Part shown: positions 12,440 through 20,509 of the stretch, one piece after another
Layout of the letters: each line of letters begins with the position of its first letter
Position numbering within the stretch: the first letter of the stretch is position 1
From: a virus
Virus record (IMG/VR): IMGVR_UViG_3300047317_000296
Location: 1-36,422 of that record
DNA length: 36,422 nucleotides
Direction: 5' to 3' (one strand)
Translations under genes and position numbers: made by a program
Notes under the pieces: generated by a model
What the model saw: the letters and a program-made list of their open reading frames with translations, nothing else
What the model was told of the DNA's origin: nothing
The model's database searches: none

Positions 12440-13735
12440 TCACTCCGAGTCGAGTTCGAGGCCCTTCTCCTCGATCTCCGCCCGGGTCAGGTGTACGACG
12501 GTCTGTCCGGCCGGGATACGGCCACGGCCACGACGGCTGTAGTTGCCCTCGTCGTCGACCAGGAAGGCGAACGTCTTGGATTCGTCACGCGGACGGCCAC
12601 GGCGACGGCGCCCGGAGGACTGCTCCTCCGGCTCCTCGGTCTTCTCCTCGGCCGCCTTGGCGACCGGCTGCTCCGGCTTCTCGGCCTCGCGGTCGTGGAC
12701 CGCGTCGGCCACGATATTAAGCGCCTTGGCCAGCAGGTCAGTCAGCGGCCGGTGGCGCACCTCGGCCTGGTTGATGACCGCGTTACGCTCGTCCTCCAGT
12801 CGGAAGGCGTTGTAGGCACCCTCCAAAGCGTTGCCGATCAGGATGAGGTCGATCTCCTTGTCGGAGACCGGCGCCGTCTCACGCTGGACCTTCTGCGCGG
12901 CCCGGTTGACCTGCTGCTCCAGGTCCTCGTCGTCCTTCTGGTCGGCGATGTCCTGCTCGACGGGATCGGCCTCGGGCTCCGGGTCGGCCTTGCGGCTGCG
13001 ACGACCGCGCTTCGGCTCCTCCTGCTTCGGCTCCTCGGGCTCCTCCTCGGTCAGCGGCTCCTCCTCCGGCTCGACCTCCTCGGGCTCGGAGCGACGGCCA
13101 CGACGGCGACCGCGCTTGGGGGCCTCCGGCTCCGGCTCGGGTTCCGGCTCGGGCTCCTCCTCCGGCTCTTCGGCCTGCGGCTGCTCACCGAAGGAGATGT
13201 CGTCGAGTCCGGCCGTGAGGTCCTTGGCCTTGATGCCCGCCTGATCGGCGGCGTCCAGGAGGAGTTCGGCCTGCTCGCTGCCCTCGTCGCCCCACAGGAG
13301 GATGACGTGGACCTCGTCGCCGACGCTGTCGGCCTTCTTCAGCAGGTCGACGACGCCCGCCGTGACGTTGGCGACGTGGACGGTCTCTTCGGCGTCCTTG
13401 AGGATCTGCTCGGTGGCGCGGCTGCGCTTGTTGTCGGCGACGGCGACGTAGGGGAGGTCGGCCTTCTCGGCCCAGCCGAGGACCGCTTCCAGGCCGTCGG
13501 ACAGGTGCTCCCGGGTGACCGGGAAGATGAGGTTGATCTCGCGGTCGCTCGGCTCGAAGAAGCCGTCCTTGTCCTCGTCGCCGAAGCCGAGCCAGTCGTT
13601 GAGCAGGTCCTTGACGTTCTCGGGGTCGATGTCGGCGGAACCAGCGAAGGCCAGGGTGATGGGCTGCTTGCTCAAGTCTGCTCCAGTGTTGTGGTGGTCG
13701 CTGCCGTGATCGGCAACAAGGAAGACCTTAGCCAT
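12440..13735 (-). CDS. Acidic and Arg-rich phage protein of unknown function (431 aa)
   Basis: The N-terminal ~180 residues look like an alpha/beta domain (strands LAFAGSADID, INLIFPV, YVAVADN, VHVILLWGD), weakly reminiscent of Rossmann/SLOG-type nucleotide sensors; this is only a resemblance. A long disordered middle (about 188-290) alternates Glu/Pro runs with basic patches (RGRRRGRR). A helical segment (about 300-355) and a short basic C-terminal domain (RRGRGRIPAGQTVVHL) follow. I use ATG 13735; a TTG six codons earlier would include a terminator arm and a rare TTA codon. It is flanked by two intrinsic terminators, so it may be a single-gene unit. An ATTACGGCTT word overlaps its start. 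Leu-Asn-Ile near 339 is the recurrent word. Confidence 0.7.
   Translation of the reverse strand: MAKVFLVADHGSDHHNTGADLSKQPITLAFAGSADIDPENVKDLLNDWLGFGDEDKDGFFEPSDREINLIFPVTREHLSDGLEAVLGWAEKADLPYVAVADNKRSRATEQILKDAEETVHVANVTAGVVDLLKKADSVGDEVHVILLWGDEGSEQAELLLDAADQAGIKAKDLTAGLDDISFGEQPQAEEPEEEPEPEPEPEPEAPKRGRRRGRRSEPEEVEPEEEPLTEEEPEEPKQEEPKRGRRSRKADPEPEADPVEQDIADQKDDEDLEQQVNRAAQKVQRETAPVSDKEIDLILIGNALEGAYNAFRLEDERNAVINQAEVRHRPLTDLLAKALNIVADAVHDREAEKPEQPVAKAAEEKTEEPEEQSSGRRRRGRPRDESKTFAFLVDDEGNYSRRGRGRIPAGQTVVHLTRAEIEEKGLELDSE
12713..12721 (-). repeat. CTTAATATC word, copy 9
   Basis: CTTAATATC on the minus strand, Leu-Asn-Ile near residue 339 of the 431-residue acidic protein; deep inside the gene, not near a start. 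Confidence 0.8.
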
Positions 13736-13743
13736 TACGGCTT
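13734..13743 (-). promoter_or_regulatory. ATTACGNCTT word, site e (overlaps start codon)
   Basis: ATTACGGCTT overlaps the ATG of the 431-residue protein gene (AAGCCGTAATGG on the minus strand). If a protein or RNA binds it, the position would suit translational or transcriptional repression. Confidence 0.4.
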
Positions 13744-13751
13744 CTAAAAGC

Positions 13752-13784
13752 AAGAAAACCCCGCTTGTCTAGCGAGGTTTTCTT
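13752..13784. terminator. Strong, probably bidirectional intrinsic terminator
   Basis: AAGAAAACCCCGCT (13752-13765) pairs with AGCGAGGTTTTCTT (13771-13784) with one non-Watson-Crick position and a 5-base loop. Both arms carry T-rich tails on their 3' sides. It ends the structural/lysis transcript after the gene at 13797 and lies only 17 bases before the next start codon. Confidence 0.8.
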
Positions 13785-13796
13785 CCTACTTGACAA

Positions 13797-14084
13797 TCAG
13801 GGCAGGTCAGGGACTCTGCGGCCGGTGGACGGATGCCTGCGAGGCAGGCGCAGCGAGGTCGTCTCCGCCCCGCCACCCCTGACCTGTACGTGCAGCACGG
13901 CCACGACTCCGGCCGCAGCCACAGCGGTCAGCCACGGGCCGGGCAGGCGCTGCGCCTCGTAGGCCAGGCCCACGACCACGAGCGGCTGCAAGGCGGCCGG
14001 GATGGCGAGGGGCAGGACGTCGCGCAGCCACTCCCACGCGGTGAAGGTGGCGAAGGCGATCAGCAGCAGCCGGAACCAGTCCAT
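13797..14084 (-). CDS. Small membrane protein, probable second holin or antiholin (95 aa)
   Basis: Three hydrophobic segments (about 4-20, 24-42 and 50-66) are followed by a basic, Arg/Pro-rich tail. A small multi-helix membrane protein directly after another holin-like gene and just before a terminator is the common place for lysis genes in actinobacteriophages. The ATG overlaps the stop of the previous gene (TGATCATG). No signal peptide with a cleavage site is evident. A holin role is inferred from topology and position. Confidence 0.65.
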   Translation of the reverse strand: MDWFRLLLIAFATFTAWEWLRDVLPLAIPAALQPLVVVGLAYEAQRLPGPWLTAVAAAGVVAVLHVQVRGGGAETTSLRLPRRHPSTGRRVPDLP

Positions 14085-14086
14085 GA

Positions 14087-14701
14087 TCAGAGCGCCCTCG
14101 GGCCCAGGCCGCCAGGCTGCACCGCGACGGCAGGGGTGGAGTTCTCTACGACCGGCGCCGCGACAGCCTCCACGGCCGTGACGATGGCCGGGACCGCGAC
14201 CGTCTCGAAGTGCTGGACGACCGTGCCGACGACGGGGATCTCCTCGGCCGCCTTGACGGCCTCCTCCACGCCGCTCTGTACGACGTCGGTGCTCAAGGGG
14301 AAGTCGTTGGTGATGCCCGCCGCGTCCTCAGCCTGCTCGGCCTCCTGTGCCGCCTCGAAGTACTGCTCGATGGTGTGGGCCTGGCCGGTATTAAGGCGGC
14401 CCTCGACCTCGGACACGAACAGGTTCTGGAGCGCGGAGAACCAGGAGTACTTCTTCAACAGGGAGTGATAGAACGCGGTGCCGGACAGCCAGGCCAGGAA
14501 CGCGGCGATCACGGCAGGCGCCCACACGAAGTTCGACGGGTCGGCCTTGTAGACGGCCAGGGAGCCGGTCGCGACGGCCAGGACGGCGTGAGCGAAGCCC
14601 TTGACGGTGGCGTTGGTCGACGGCTTGGTGAACACCGCCACGATGGCGGGCAGGACCAGGCCGACGGCCAGGGAGGCCGCGTCGGCGTAGTTCGTGATCA
14701 T
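14087..14701 (-). CDS. Probable holin with extended C-terminal tail (204 aa)
   Basis: Three predicted transmembrane segments at about 8-26, 35-52 and 59-78 are followed by a roughly 125-residue acidic, helix-rich tail. The length exceeds a typical holin (70-150 residues). Position after the tail-fibre genes and before the second small membrane protein supports a lysis role. A GTAAGGAACC ribosome binding site precedes ATG 14701. No endolysin gene is seen beside it, so any enzyme it releases must be encoded elsewhere. Leu-Asn-Thr at 103-105, in the soluble tail, is the recurrent word. Confidence 0.65.
   Translation of the reverse strand: MITNYADAASLAVGLVLPAIVAVFTKPSTNATVKGFAHAVLAVATGSLAVYKADPSNFVWAPAVIAAFLAWLSGTAFYHSLLKKYSWFSALQNLFVSEVEGRLNTGQAHTIEQYFEAAQEAEQAEDAAGITNDFPLSTDVVQSGVEEAVKAAEEIPVVGTVVQHFETVAVPAIVTAVEAVAAPVVENSTPAVAVQPGGLGPRAL
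14387..14395 (-). repeat. CTTAATACC word, copy 10
   Basis: Exact CTTAATACC on the minus strand, Leu103-Asn-Thr of the holin-like protein. The next copy to the right is over 10 kb away. Confidence 0.85.
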
Positions 14702-14723
14702 TGGGTTCCTTACGGGTTAGCGA

Positions 14724-15950
14724 TTACTGGGTGGGCAGTACGGCATATTGGGGCACGGCAGAAGTGATTCCCAGAGGAACATTCTCTTCGAGCAGCGTGC
14801 GGATGAGGTAACTGCGCTCGACGTAGTTCTCGTAGAAGTACGAGCGGGCCAGGTTGGGGCTTCCGCCCTGCTCCCACAGGTAGTCCGAGCCCATCGAGCC
14901 GTCGAAGTAGGCGCGGACGGCAGCGCCCTCCTCGACCAGGACGCCGTCGACCCAGAAGATGCTGGCCGTGCCCGGGGTCATGGTGGACTTGAGCACATTC
15001 ATGCCCACGTACAGCGAGGACGCCGAGGTCGTGAAGGTGACGTACAGGGTGCGCCAGCGCTTCTTGGCCGGGTCCGTTCGGTTGGCCGCCTTCGTCCACT
15101 TCACCGCGTCCGTCTGTACCGAGCCCGTTCCGGACCAGGGGGTGATGTCCCCGCAGCCCTGGGCGATGGCCACACGTGCGCTCATGGTGTACGTGCGCCC
15201 CGGGATCAGGCCGGAGACCTGGAAGGACAGGCCGCTGTCGGCCGTGGCCGTGGTCGGCACGGTGACCTTGAGGGCCTGGGTGCCCTGCCAGCAGTAGGAG
15301 TCCAGTGCGTGGGTGGCCTGTCCGGTCGGACCGTAGCCGGTCAGCGCGCTCTCGAAGTTGGGGTTCGAGGCGTAGTTGAGCCGGGTCGGCTTGATGATGG
15401 CCTGGATCTCACGGGCGTTCTGGTACGCACTCGGGCCGGTCGAGCCCACCGGCAGTGCCTCGAACTGGACGGCGTCGAGGATCTGGTGCTTGTTCACCGA
15501 CATGCTCGCGAACTTGAAGCCCACGCTGGCGTATGCGGCCCGCTTCCAGGCGTAGCCACCACCGGAGACCGGGTAGTCCACCGGCCCGGTGAACGCGGTG
15601 TACGCACGGTTGTAGGAGCCTGCGGCGGCCGACATGAGGGTGCCGGAGTTGATGCCGATCCACGCCATGGCCGGGTCGACGCCCGCGTACGGGTAGTGCG
15701 AGAAGTCCTTGAACGCTGCGGCGGGTGCCTTCACTCCGGCCGAGAGGTGACCCTGGAAGGAGATCTGTCCGGCCTCGGGCGCGAGCGGCTGCGGGCGCGG
15801 GATCTTGATGGCCAGCGTGCCGTCGAGGGTGACCTGTCCGCCGATCTCCGGGCCGAACACCTTGAACCGGCGGCCGACGATGCTGCCGGAGAAGGCGACG
15901 GTCGGTGACCAGTCGTCGTCGTTGATGAAGGTGACGTTGTGCGTCGTCAT
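14724..15950 (-). CDS. Minor tail / adhesin protein with carbohydrate-binding-like module (408 aa)
   Basis: The middle part (about residues 190-350) has the actinophage minor-tail pattern: RLNYASNPNFES, a Trp-centred strand (CWQGTQALKVTV), VSGLIPGRTYTMSARV, then FWVDGVLVEEG and YFDGSMG. This is typical of galactose-binding/CBM-like jelly-roll domains that bind cell-surface glycans. The N-terminal region is beta-rich. It is the last of three adhesin-type genes after baseplate J, so it is probably a receptor-binding component. ATG 15950 overlaps the stop of the upstream fibre gene. Confidence 0.75.
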   Translation of the reverse strand: MTTHNVTFINDDDWSPTVAFSGSIVGRRFKVFGPEIGGQVTLDGTLAIKIPRPQPLAPEAGQISFQGHLSAGVKAPAAAFKDFSHYPYAGVDPAMAWIGINSGTLMSAAAGSYNRAYTAFTGPVDYPVSGGGYAWKRAAYASVGFKFASMSVNKHQILDAVQFEALPVGSTGPSAYQNAREIQAIIKPTRLNYASNPNFESALTGYGPTGQATHALDSYCWQGTQALKVTVPTTATADSGLSFQVSGLIPGRTYTMSARVAIAQGCGDITPWSGTGSVQTDAVKWTKAANRTDPAKKRWRTLYVTFTTSASSLYVGMNVLKSTMTPGTASIFWVDGVLVEEGAAVRAYFDGSMGSDYLWEQGGSPNLARSYFYENYVERSYLIRTLLEENVPLGITSAVPQYAVLPTQ

Positions 15951-17932
15951 CAGGTCACCGCCATTCCGACCTTGGTGGCGGTGCTGAGCGCCGAGTTGGT
16001 GATGGTGAGCACCTGGGTTCCGTTCCGATAGATCGTGATGTTGCTGCCGGAGAAGGCGGCCGTGATCCGGTCACCGTCCGAGAAGGAGGTCGAGTAGTTG
16101 AACGTCCCGGTTACCGCGCCCGACTGAATCAGGTGCAGGGCTGTCCTTCCGGCCCGCCAGTAGTTGCTGGAGTCCTGGAGACGGAAGACGACGCCCTGCT
16201 TGAGGGTGTTGCCGGGGTTGGTCAGGAAGGTGCCCGCCACGGTGCCATCGGCGTGGCCGGTGATGGTCGCGATGGACGCGGTAGCGCCGACCGGGTAGGC
16301 CGCGCCTCCCGCGTAGCCGCCGGAAGTCCACTGGCCCAGCGTCTCGGTCCAGGAGGCGCCGCCCAGGTCGCTGGTGCGGGTGGTCCAGCCGCTCCAGCCC
16401 TGGGAGAAGGAGTCCAGTACCTGGTAGGCCGGGACCGCGTCCGAGTACAGCGCGGTGATCAGGGAGCCGTGGCTGTCGTAGTACTCGACGAACGGGTACA
16501 CGTGGACCTGCTCGCCGGAGTACGCCTGCGCGTAGCCGGACAGGCACATCTGCACGCGGTCGTCGTAGCCCAGCGGAGTCCACTGCGCGTTCGCCGTCGC
16601 GGTGTCCGGCGGGGTGACGTTCAGGGACGCGGTGAGCGCCTGGTAGACGCGGCCGTGGTAGATGACCATGTTGCCTGGCACGTACTCGGCGTTGTTGTCC
16701 CACGCCTGCCACGTGTAGGGCACGGGGATGCCGAACAGGACCGGCTGTTGCGGGTCCATCGTCGACTGTCCGGCCAGTCGGCCGACGGAGCGCACGCCCA
16801 TCGTGGCGACCGAGCCGCCGGAGTTGGTGTTGCGCACCCACAGCGCGTTGCCCGCCTTGTCGTCGGGGTTGGTCGGGTTCTGCACACCGATGCCCACCAG
16901 GACGCCGTTGGTGCCCGGGGTGACGCCTGCGGTGAAGGAGATCTCTTCCCAGCCCGCGACGTGTCCGTTGGCGTCGACCAGGGTGGAGTCGGTGCCGTAC
17001 GAGACGACGGTCCAGTACGCGTTGGAGGCGTTGGTGCCGGTGGGTGCCTGGGCCTGTCCGTACGCGCCGGAGGAGCCCGCCTGGTACAGGTACGAGCCGA
17101 ACTCCACCTTCTCCCCGGAGGCGTAGTTCACACCCGAGTCCCACTGGGGGAACGTCGGGTGGTCGAAGTCGGCCTGGTCGTCGGAGAGCATGAGGTTGTC
17201 GCCGATGCTCAGGTCGGCGTCGTAGCCGGTGGTCTCGGAGATGATCGAGCGGATCTGCTCCAGGGTGCCCTTCTGTCGGCCGAGGGTGGCCGCGTCGCGC
17301 ACGCGCTGCCGGAAGAGGTATGCGGGCGCCGACGCCTCGTACTGGATCCCGAACTGGTTGGCCAACTGGGCGATGTTGTCGAACCGGGTGTGCATCGCGT
17401 CGTTGGTGTACCGGTTGGAGTCGTAGTAGCTCTTCACCATGTCGAACCCAAACCCGAAGATCGACAGGAACGGGTTCAGGTACGGGTTGAGCGTGTTGGA
17501 GTCGTCGGTGACGTTGTTGCCCGGCTGGACGTCGACCTTGTAGTGGTCGGGGACCAGGCTGTACAGCAGCTCGGTGTAGCCGTTGTTCTTCGGCATCAGG
17601 CAGGAGACAGTGCCTGCCCGGGACCACTGGCCGGACGCGGAGATGAAGATCGTGTAGTACAGCCAGTGGCCGCCGACCACGCCCTTGTCGGAGAACTGGG
17701 TAGCGGCGTGGCCCTGGTCGAGCAGGATCTCGCCGTCGTTCTCGTTGACCGCCCAGCCGTACCGGTTGCGGATCAGCCGCAGGCGGTCCCACGTACCGGC
17801 CGGGGACTTCCAGTCGAGCAGCACGGTGGAGTAGTCGACGGGCGTGGCTGTGAACGGGCTGACGTCGAAGTCGGGATGGATGTCCGTCCCGTACTTCGAC
17901 AGCCCGTAGATGGAGACGCCGTACGTTCCCAC
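15950..17932 (-). CDS. Tail fibre / receptor-binding protein, tail protein I-like N-terminus (660 aa)
   Basis: Residues about 100-240 (YSLVPDHYKV, then a helical region ending GTLEQIRSIISETTGY) resemble the baseplate-attachment region of phage tail protein I. Two chitin-binding-like modules follow: WDSGVNYASGEKVEFGSYLY and, further on, WDNNAEYVPGNMVIYHGRVY. Each shows the W-x-Y-x-G-x-V pattern of CBM5/12 domains. The C-terminus (about 510-660) looks like a concanavalin-type beta-sandwich. The start is GTG 17932 with GGGAGG upstream. Its position after baseplate J supports a wedge-attached fibre that recognises surface polysaccharide. Confidence 0.78.
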   Translation of the reverse strand: MGTYGVSIYGLSKYGTDIHPDFDVSPFTATPVDYSTVLLDWKSPAGTWDRLRLIRNRYGWAVNENDGEILLDQGHAATQFSDKGVVGGHWLYYTIFISASGQWSRAGTVSCLMPKNNGYTELLYSLVPDHYKVDVQPGNNVTDDSNTLNPYLNPFLSIFGFGFDMVKSYYDSNRYTNDAMHTRFDNIAQLANQFGIQYEASAPAYLFRQRVRDAATLGRQKGTLEQIRSIISETTGYDADLSIGDNLMLSDDQADFDHPTFPQWDSGVNYASGEKVEFGSYLYQAGSSGAYGQAQAPTGTNASNAYWTVVSYGTDSTLVDANGHVAGWEEISFTAGVTPGTNGVLVGIGVQNPTNPDDKAGNALWVRNTNSGGSVATMGVRSVGRLAGQSTMDPQQPVLFGIPVPYTWQAWDNNAEYVPGNMVIYHGRVYQALTASLNVTPPDTATANAQWTPLGYDDRVQMCLSGYAQAYSGEQVHVYPFVEYYDSHGSLITALYSDAVPAYQVLDSFSQGWSGWTTRTSDLGGASWTETLGQWTSGGYAGGAAYPVGATASIATITGHADGTVAGTFLTNPGNTLKQGVVFRLQDSSNYWRAGRTALHLIQSGAVTGTFNYSTSFSDGDRITAAFSGSNITIYRNGTQVLTITNSALSTATKVGMAVT

Positions 17933-17933
17933 C

Positions 17934-18569
17934 TCACGCCTCCCGGATCATGACCGCGCTCAGGTGCATGTCCTGAAGTTGCAGGGTCTTGGTGGACAGC
18001 GGGTGGTAGACCTGGAGGTCGATGGCCTTGCCTGCGGTGACCCACCCCTGCCAGCCGATGTGCATGTGGGAGTTGCCGTCGGAGATCGGCGGCAGGTCCT
18101 GGGTCATCACCTGGGAGCCACCGACCGCAAGGGAGATCTGCCGGTCGGCGCCCGTCGCGAGGGAGCCGGTGGCGTTGGCCCACTTGACACGGCCGAAGAC
18201 GATCCACCAGCCGGTCCGGTTGGCGGTGATCGAGTGCCCGTTGAACAGCCCCTCGGGGTCCTGTGCCGTGGTCGGCCTGCTGAAGGAGATCGTCTTGGTC
18301 GCGGAGCCCTTGACGCTGTCGGACGTCTTGGACACGTAGCACGCGGGTATCCCGTGGCCACGCTGTATGGCGTCGAGCCGGGACGCCACGGAGGAGTAGG
18401 TGTTGGTCTTCATCTTCAGCCCGGTGTCCTGGTGCGGCATGATGCCCAGGGTCTGCTGAAGGGCCAGCACCTCGTCCTGGAGGTTGTTGACGTGCGACGC
18501 GTCGATGTCCTCCACCAGGTTCTTGTGCACGGTGAAGGACTTGTACTGCTTCGGGTAGACGGCGGCCAT
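17934..18569 (-). CDS. Minor tail / fibre-associated protein (211 aa)
   Basis: The N-terminus MAAVYPKQYKSFTVHKNLVE followed by DASHVNNLQDEVLALQQTLG is the usual start of actinophage minor tail proteins: a short anchor plus a coiled-coil that trimerises. The rest is a beta-rich domain with Trp and Gly (TGWWIVFGRVKWA, MHIGWQGWV), probably a fibre-tip or carrier fold. ATG 18569 overlaps the baseplate J stop (TAATG). The upstream open frame is a shadow of baseplate J. Confidence 0.7.
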   Translation of the reverse strand: MAAVYPKQYKSFTVHKNLVEDIDASHVNNLQDEVLALQQTLGIMPHQDTGLKMKTNTYSSVASRLDAIQRGHGIPACYVSKTSDSVKGSATKTISFSRPTTAQDPEGLFNGHSITANRTGWWIVFGRVKWANATGSLATGADRQISLAVGGSQVMTQDLPPISDGNSHMHIGWQGWVTAGKAIDLQVYHPLSTKTLQLQDMHLSAVMIREA

Positions 18570-20047
18570 TAGCCGATCCCTCCGGTCATGGTGATGTTGG
18601 AGATGTTGCCAACCTTCGGGATCTCCCACGCACGGAAGACAACGTCGGCGGTACCGGTCTGCGCGGCGTCCGCGCGGGCGACCATAGGGATGTCGACGTA
18701 GCGCACGCCGTCCACCGCGAGGATGGCCTTGTAGAAGTCGGAGAGGGTCAGGCGCATACCGAAGTCGACGTTGGCGAACGACAGCATGTTCTTCAGGGCC
18801 TGCTGCACGTCGTAGAGCACGGAGGCCCGGGAGTACCGGGGCCAGCACTCGACGACGATCGGGCTGGAGGAAGTACCGACGTTCACGCCGACCGTGGTCG
18901 GGCCGGAGACGGTAACCGTGGTTCCCGCCAGGGCCTTGGCCTGGAGGGTGGACTGCACGTTCTGGAGCGTGGTCGTGCTCGGGGTGCCTCCGTCCGAGCC
19001 GATGGCGAACACGCTGATGCTCGTGTAGGTCGAGGCGACTGCGTTGGCTCGGACGATGCCCGGGATGGTCAGCGCCAGGTCGGAGAAGTCGGCGAGGGTC
19101 ACGCACCTGTCCTGGGTGCGGAAGATGCGCGGGGCGTTGGCCCGGATCTGGTCATTGGTCTCGGGGTCTGCTCCGCCGGTCATGGCCGAGGAGATAGCGC
19201 TGCCGTCGGAGTCCTGGGAGATGGTGACTCCGGGCAGGTCCGAGGCGGCGATGGCGTTGACCACGCCCGCGTTCACGTTGCCGACCGACCCGCCGCCCAC
19301 GCGGTAGGTCGCGTAGATGGTCAACTGGTTGGTGGGGATGGCTCCGTTGATGTTGTCGCCGAAGCGGATCCAGGTCGCGCCGGAGTCGTCCAGGAACGTC
19401 GTGAACACCCTGTCGGACGGGTCGGCGTCCACCAGGTAGTTGATGTACGTCCACTCGGTGAGGGTGTCGACGTCGTCCACGTAGACGCGCACCGTGCCGC
19501 CGATGACGGGTACGTCGGGCAGCCGGAACTCCTGCACAGGCAGGCCCGAGCTGGTGCCGACATTCACCTGGGTGCGGGTGACTCCCTGGGTGACCGAGAC
19601 CGTCGCGGTGCCGCCGTTGACGGGCACGGTGATGTCGGTGTCGGTCTCGTACGTGATCGGCGAGTCGATGGACTCGACATAGTCGGTGACGACCTGGGTG
19701 CCCGCAGGCACGGTGACGGCCGGGCCCGGGTTGGACGTCTGGAAGGTGACGGTACCGGTGGCCGGGACTCCGTTGGAGGGGCTGTACCCGAGCAGGTCGG
19801 ATATCTGAAGCAGGGACAGCCGCTGCGTCGCGGTAGGCAGGAAGGACTCCTGCTGGAGCCGGTCACCGTAGTAACTGAGACTGTCGCCGAGGTAGGCGAA
19901 CAGCTCGACCAGGAGCACGCCGAAGTCGCCCTCGGAGGAGGGCACCCACTGGGGGAAGGCACGCGAGGCGTAGTCCAGCAGGGAGGTCTTGAAGCCCTCG
20001 TAATCCCTGCTGGTGTAGTCGATCGCCGGGACGTCTGGGTTAGCCAC
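18569..20047 (-). CDS. Baseplate J-like wedge protein (492 aa)
   Basis: Clear baseplate J/gp6 family features: the N-terminal IDYTSRDYEGFKTSLLDYAS, the SSEGDFGVLLVELFAYLGDS helix, a central beta domain, and the VRANAVASTYTSISVFAIG and YSRASVLYDVQQALKNML regions. It forms the wedge ring around the contractile tail hub together with gp25. GTG 20047 overlaps the stop of the gp25 gene (GTGGCTAA). The size and gene order (gp25 then J) are standard for contractile tails. Confidence 0.92.
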   Translation of the reverse strand: MANPDVPAIDYTSRDYEGFKTSLLDYASRAFPQWVPSSEGDFGVLLVELFAYLGDSLSYYGDRLQQESFLPTATQRLSLLQISDLLGYSPSNGVPATGTVTFQTSNPGPAVTVPAGTQVVTDYVESIDSPITYETDTDITVPVNGGTATVSVTQGVTRTQVNVGTSSGLPVQEFRLPDVPVIGGTVRVYVDDVDTLTEWTYINYLVDADPSDRVFTTFLDDSGATWIRFGDNINGAIPTNQLTIYATYRVGGGSVGNVNAGVVNAIAASDLPGVTISQDSDGSAISSAMTGGADPETNDQIRANAPRIFRTQDRCVTLADFSDLALTIPGIVRANAVASTYTSISVFAIGSDGGTPSTTTLQNVQSTLQAKALAGTTVTVSGPTTVGVNVGTSSSPIVVECWPRYSRASVLYDVQQALKNMLSFANVDFGMRLTLSDFYKAILAVDGVRYVDIPMVARADAAQTGTADVVFRAWEIPKVGNISNITMTGGIG

Positions 20048-20459
20048 TGATGACCTCGCTTACGGTGCCACCCACGCGGACCACGGCGGTGTTGGTCTGG
20101 AGCGACAGGCTGGAAGGGGACGACCCGGCCTCGCGGCGCATGTAGTCGACCTCGATACGCGCGAGGGACATCTGCGAGGCGTCCGGGATAGGGGTCGCCT
20201 TCTGGAGCACTACGCCGGGCTCATACGTATTGAATGCCGTGGTTACGGCACGGCTGATCTCCTGAGCGACAAAGGTCGCGTCAGGGTCGAACAGCAGATC
20301 AGCCACGGGAACCCCGTAATCCGGGAGCATGACCCGCTCCCCCGGCTGCGTGCCGATGAGCGCATTCACATGCTGGGCGATCTGCCTGTCCGGATTCGTC
20401 TCGACGGCGATAGTCCCGTCGGACGCTAGGCGAAACGGAAATGCAATCTCGGTAGGCAT
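20040..20459 (-). CDS. gpW/gp25-like baseplate wedge protein (139 aa)
   Basis: The family signature is present: IAFPFRLASDG, then QIAQHVNALIGTQPGERVML, then DYGVPVADLLFD, ending with a beta-hairpin. It is a small wedge component that bridges baseplate J and the sheath. The ATG at 20459 lies at the base of an 18-bp perfect inverted repeat that would place the start codon and first five codons in a double-stranded RNA stem, with a GGGAG ribosome binding site in the loop. This is the only structural gene here with such an arrangement. Confidence 0.93.
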   Translation of the reverse strand: MPTEIAFPFRLASDGTIAVETNPDRQIAQHVNALIGTQPGERVMLPDYGVPVADLLFDPDATFVAQEISRAVTTAFNTYEPGVVLQKATPIPDASQMSLARIEVDYMRREAGSSPSSLSLQTNTAVVRVGGTVSEVISG

Positions 20460-20495
20460 GCTTGCATTCTCCCAGGAATGCCTACCGAGATTGCA
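20442..20495 (-). repeat. 18-bp perfect inverted repeat covering the gp25 start codon
   Basis: TGCAATCTCGGTAGGCAT (20442-20459) and ATGCCTACCGAGATTGCA (20478-20495) are exact reverse complements, with an 18-base loop (20460-20477). One arm is the first six codons of the gp25 gene; the other is in the 50-base gap after the 100-residue gene. In mRNA the ribosome binding site GGGAG falls in the loop and the AUG in the stem. Confidence 0.9.
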
Positions 20496-20509
20496 CTTAC
20501 GGTTCTACG

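Noticed and set aside
13790-13795. TTGACA on the plus strand as a promoter
   Set aside because: No -10 box lies at the right distance and there is no plus-strand gene to serve. It falls beside the terminator.
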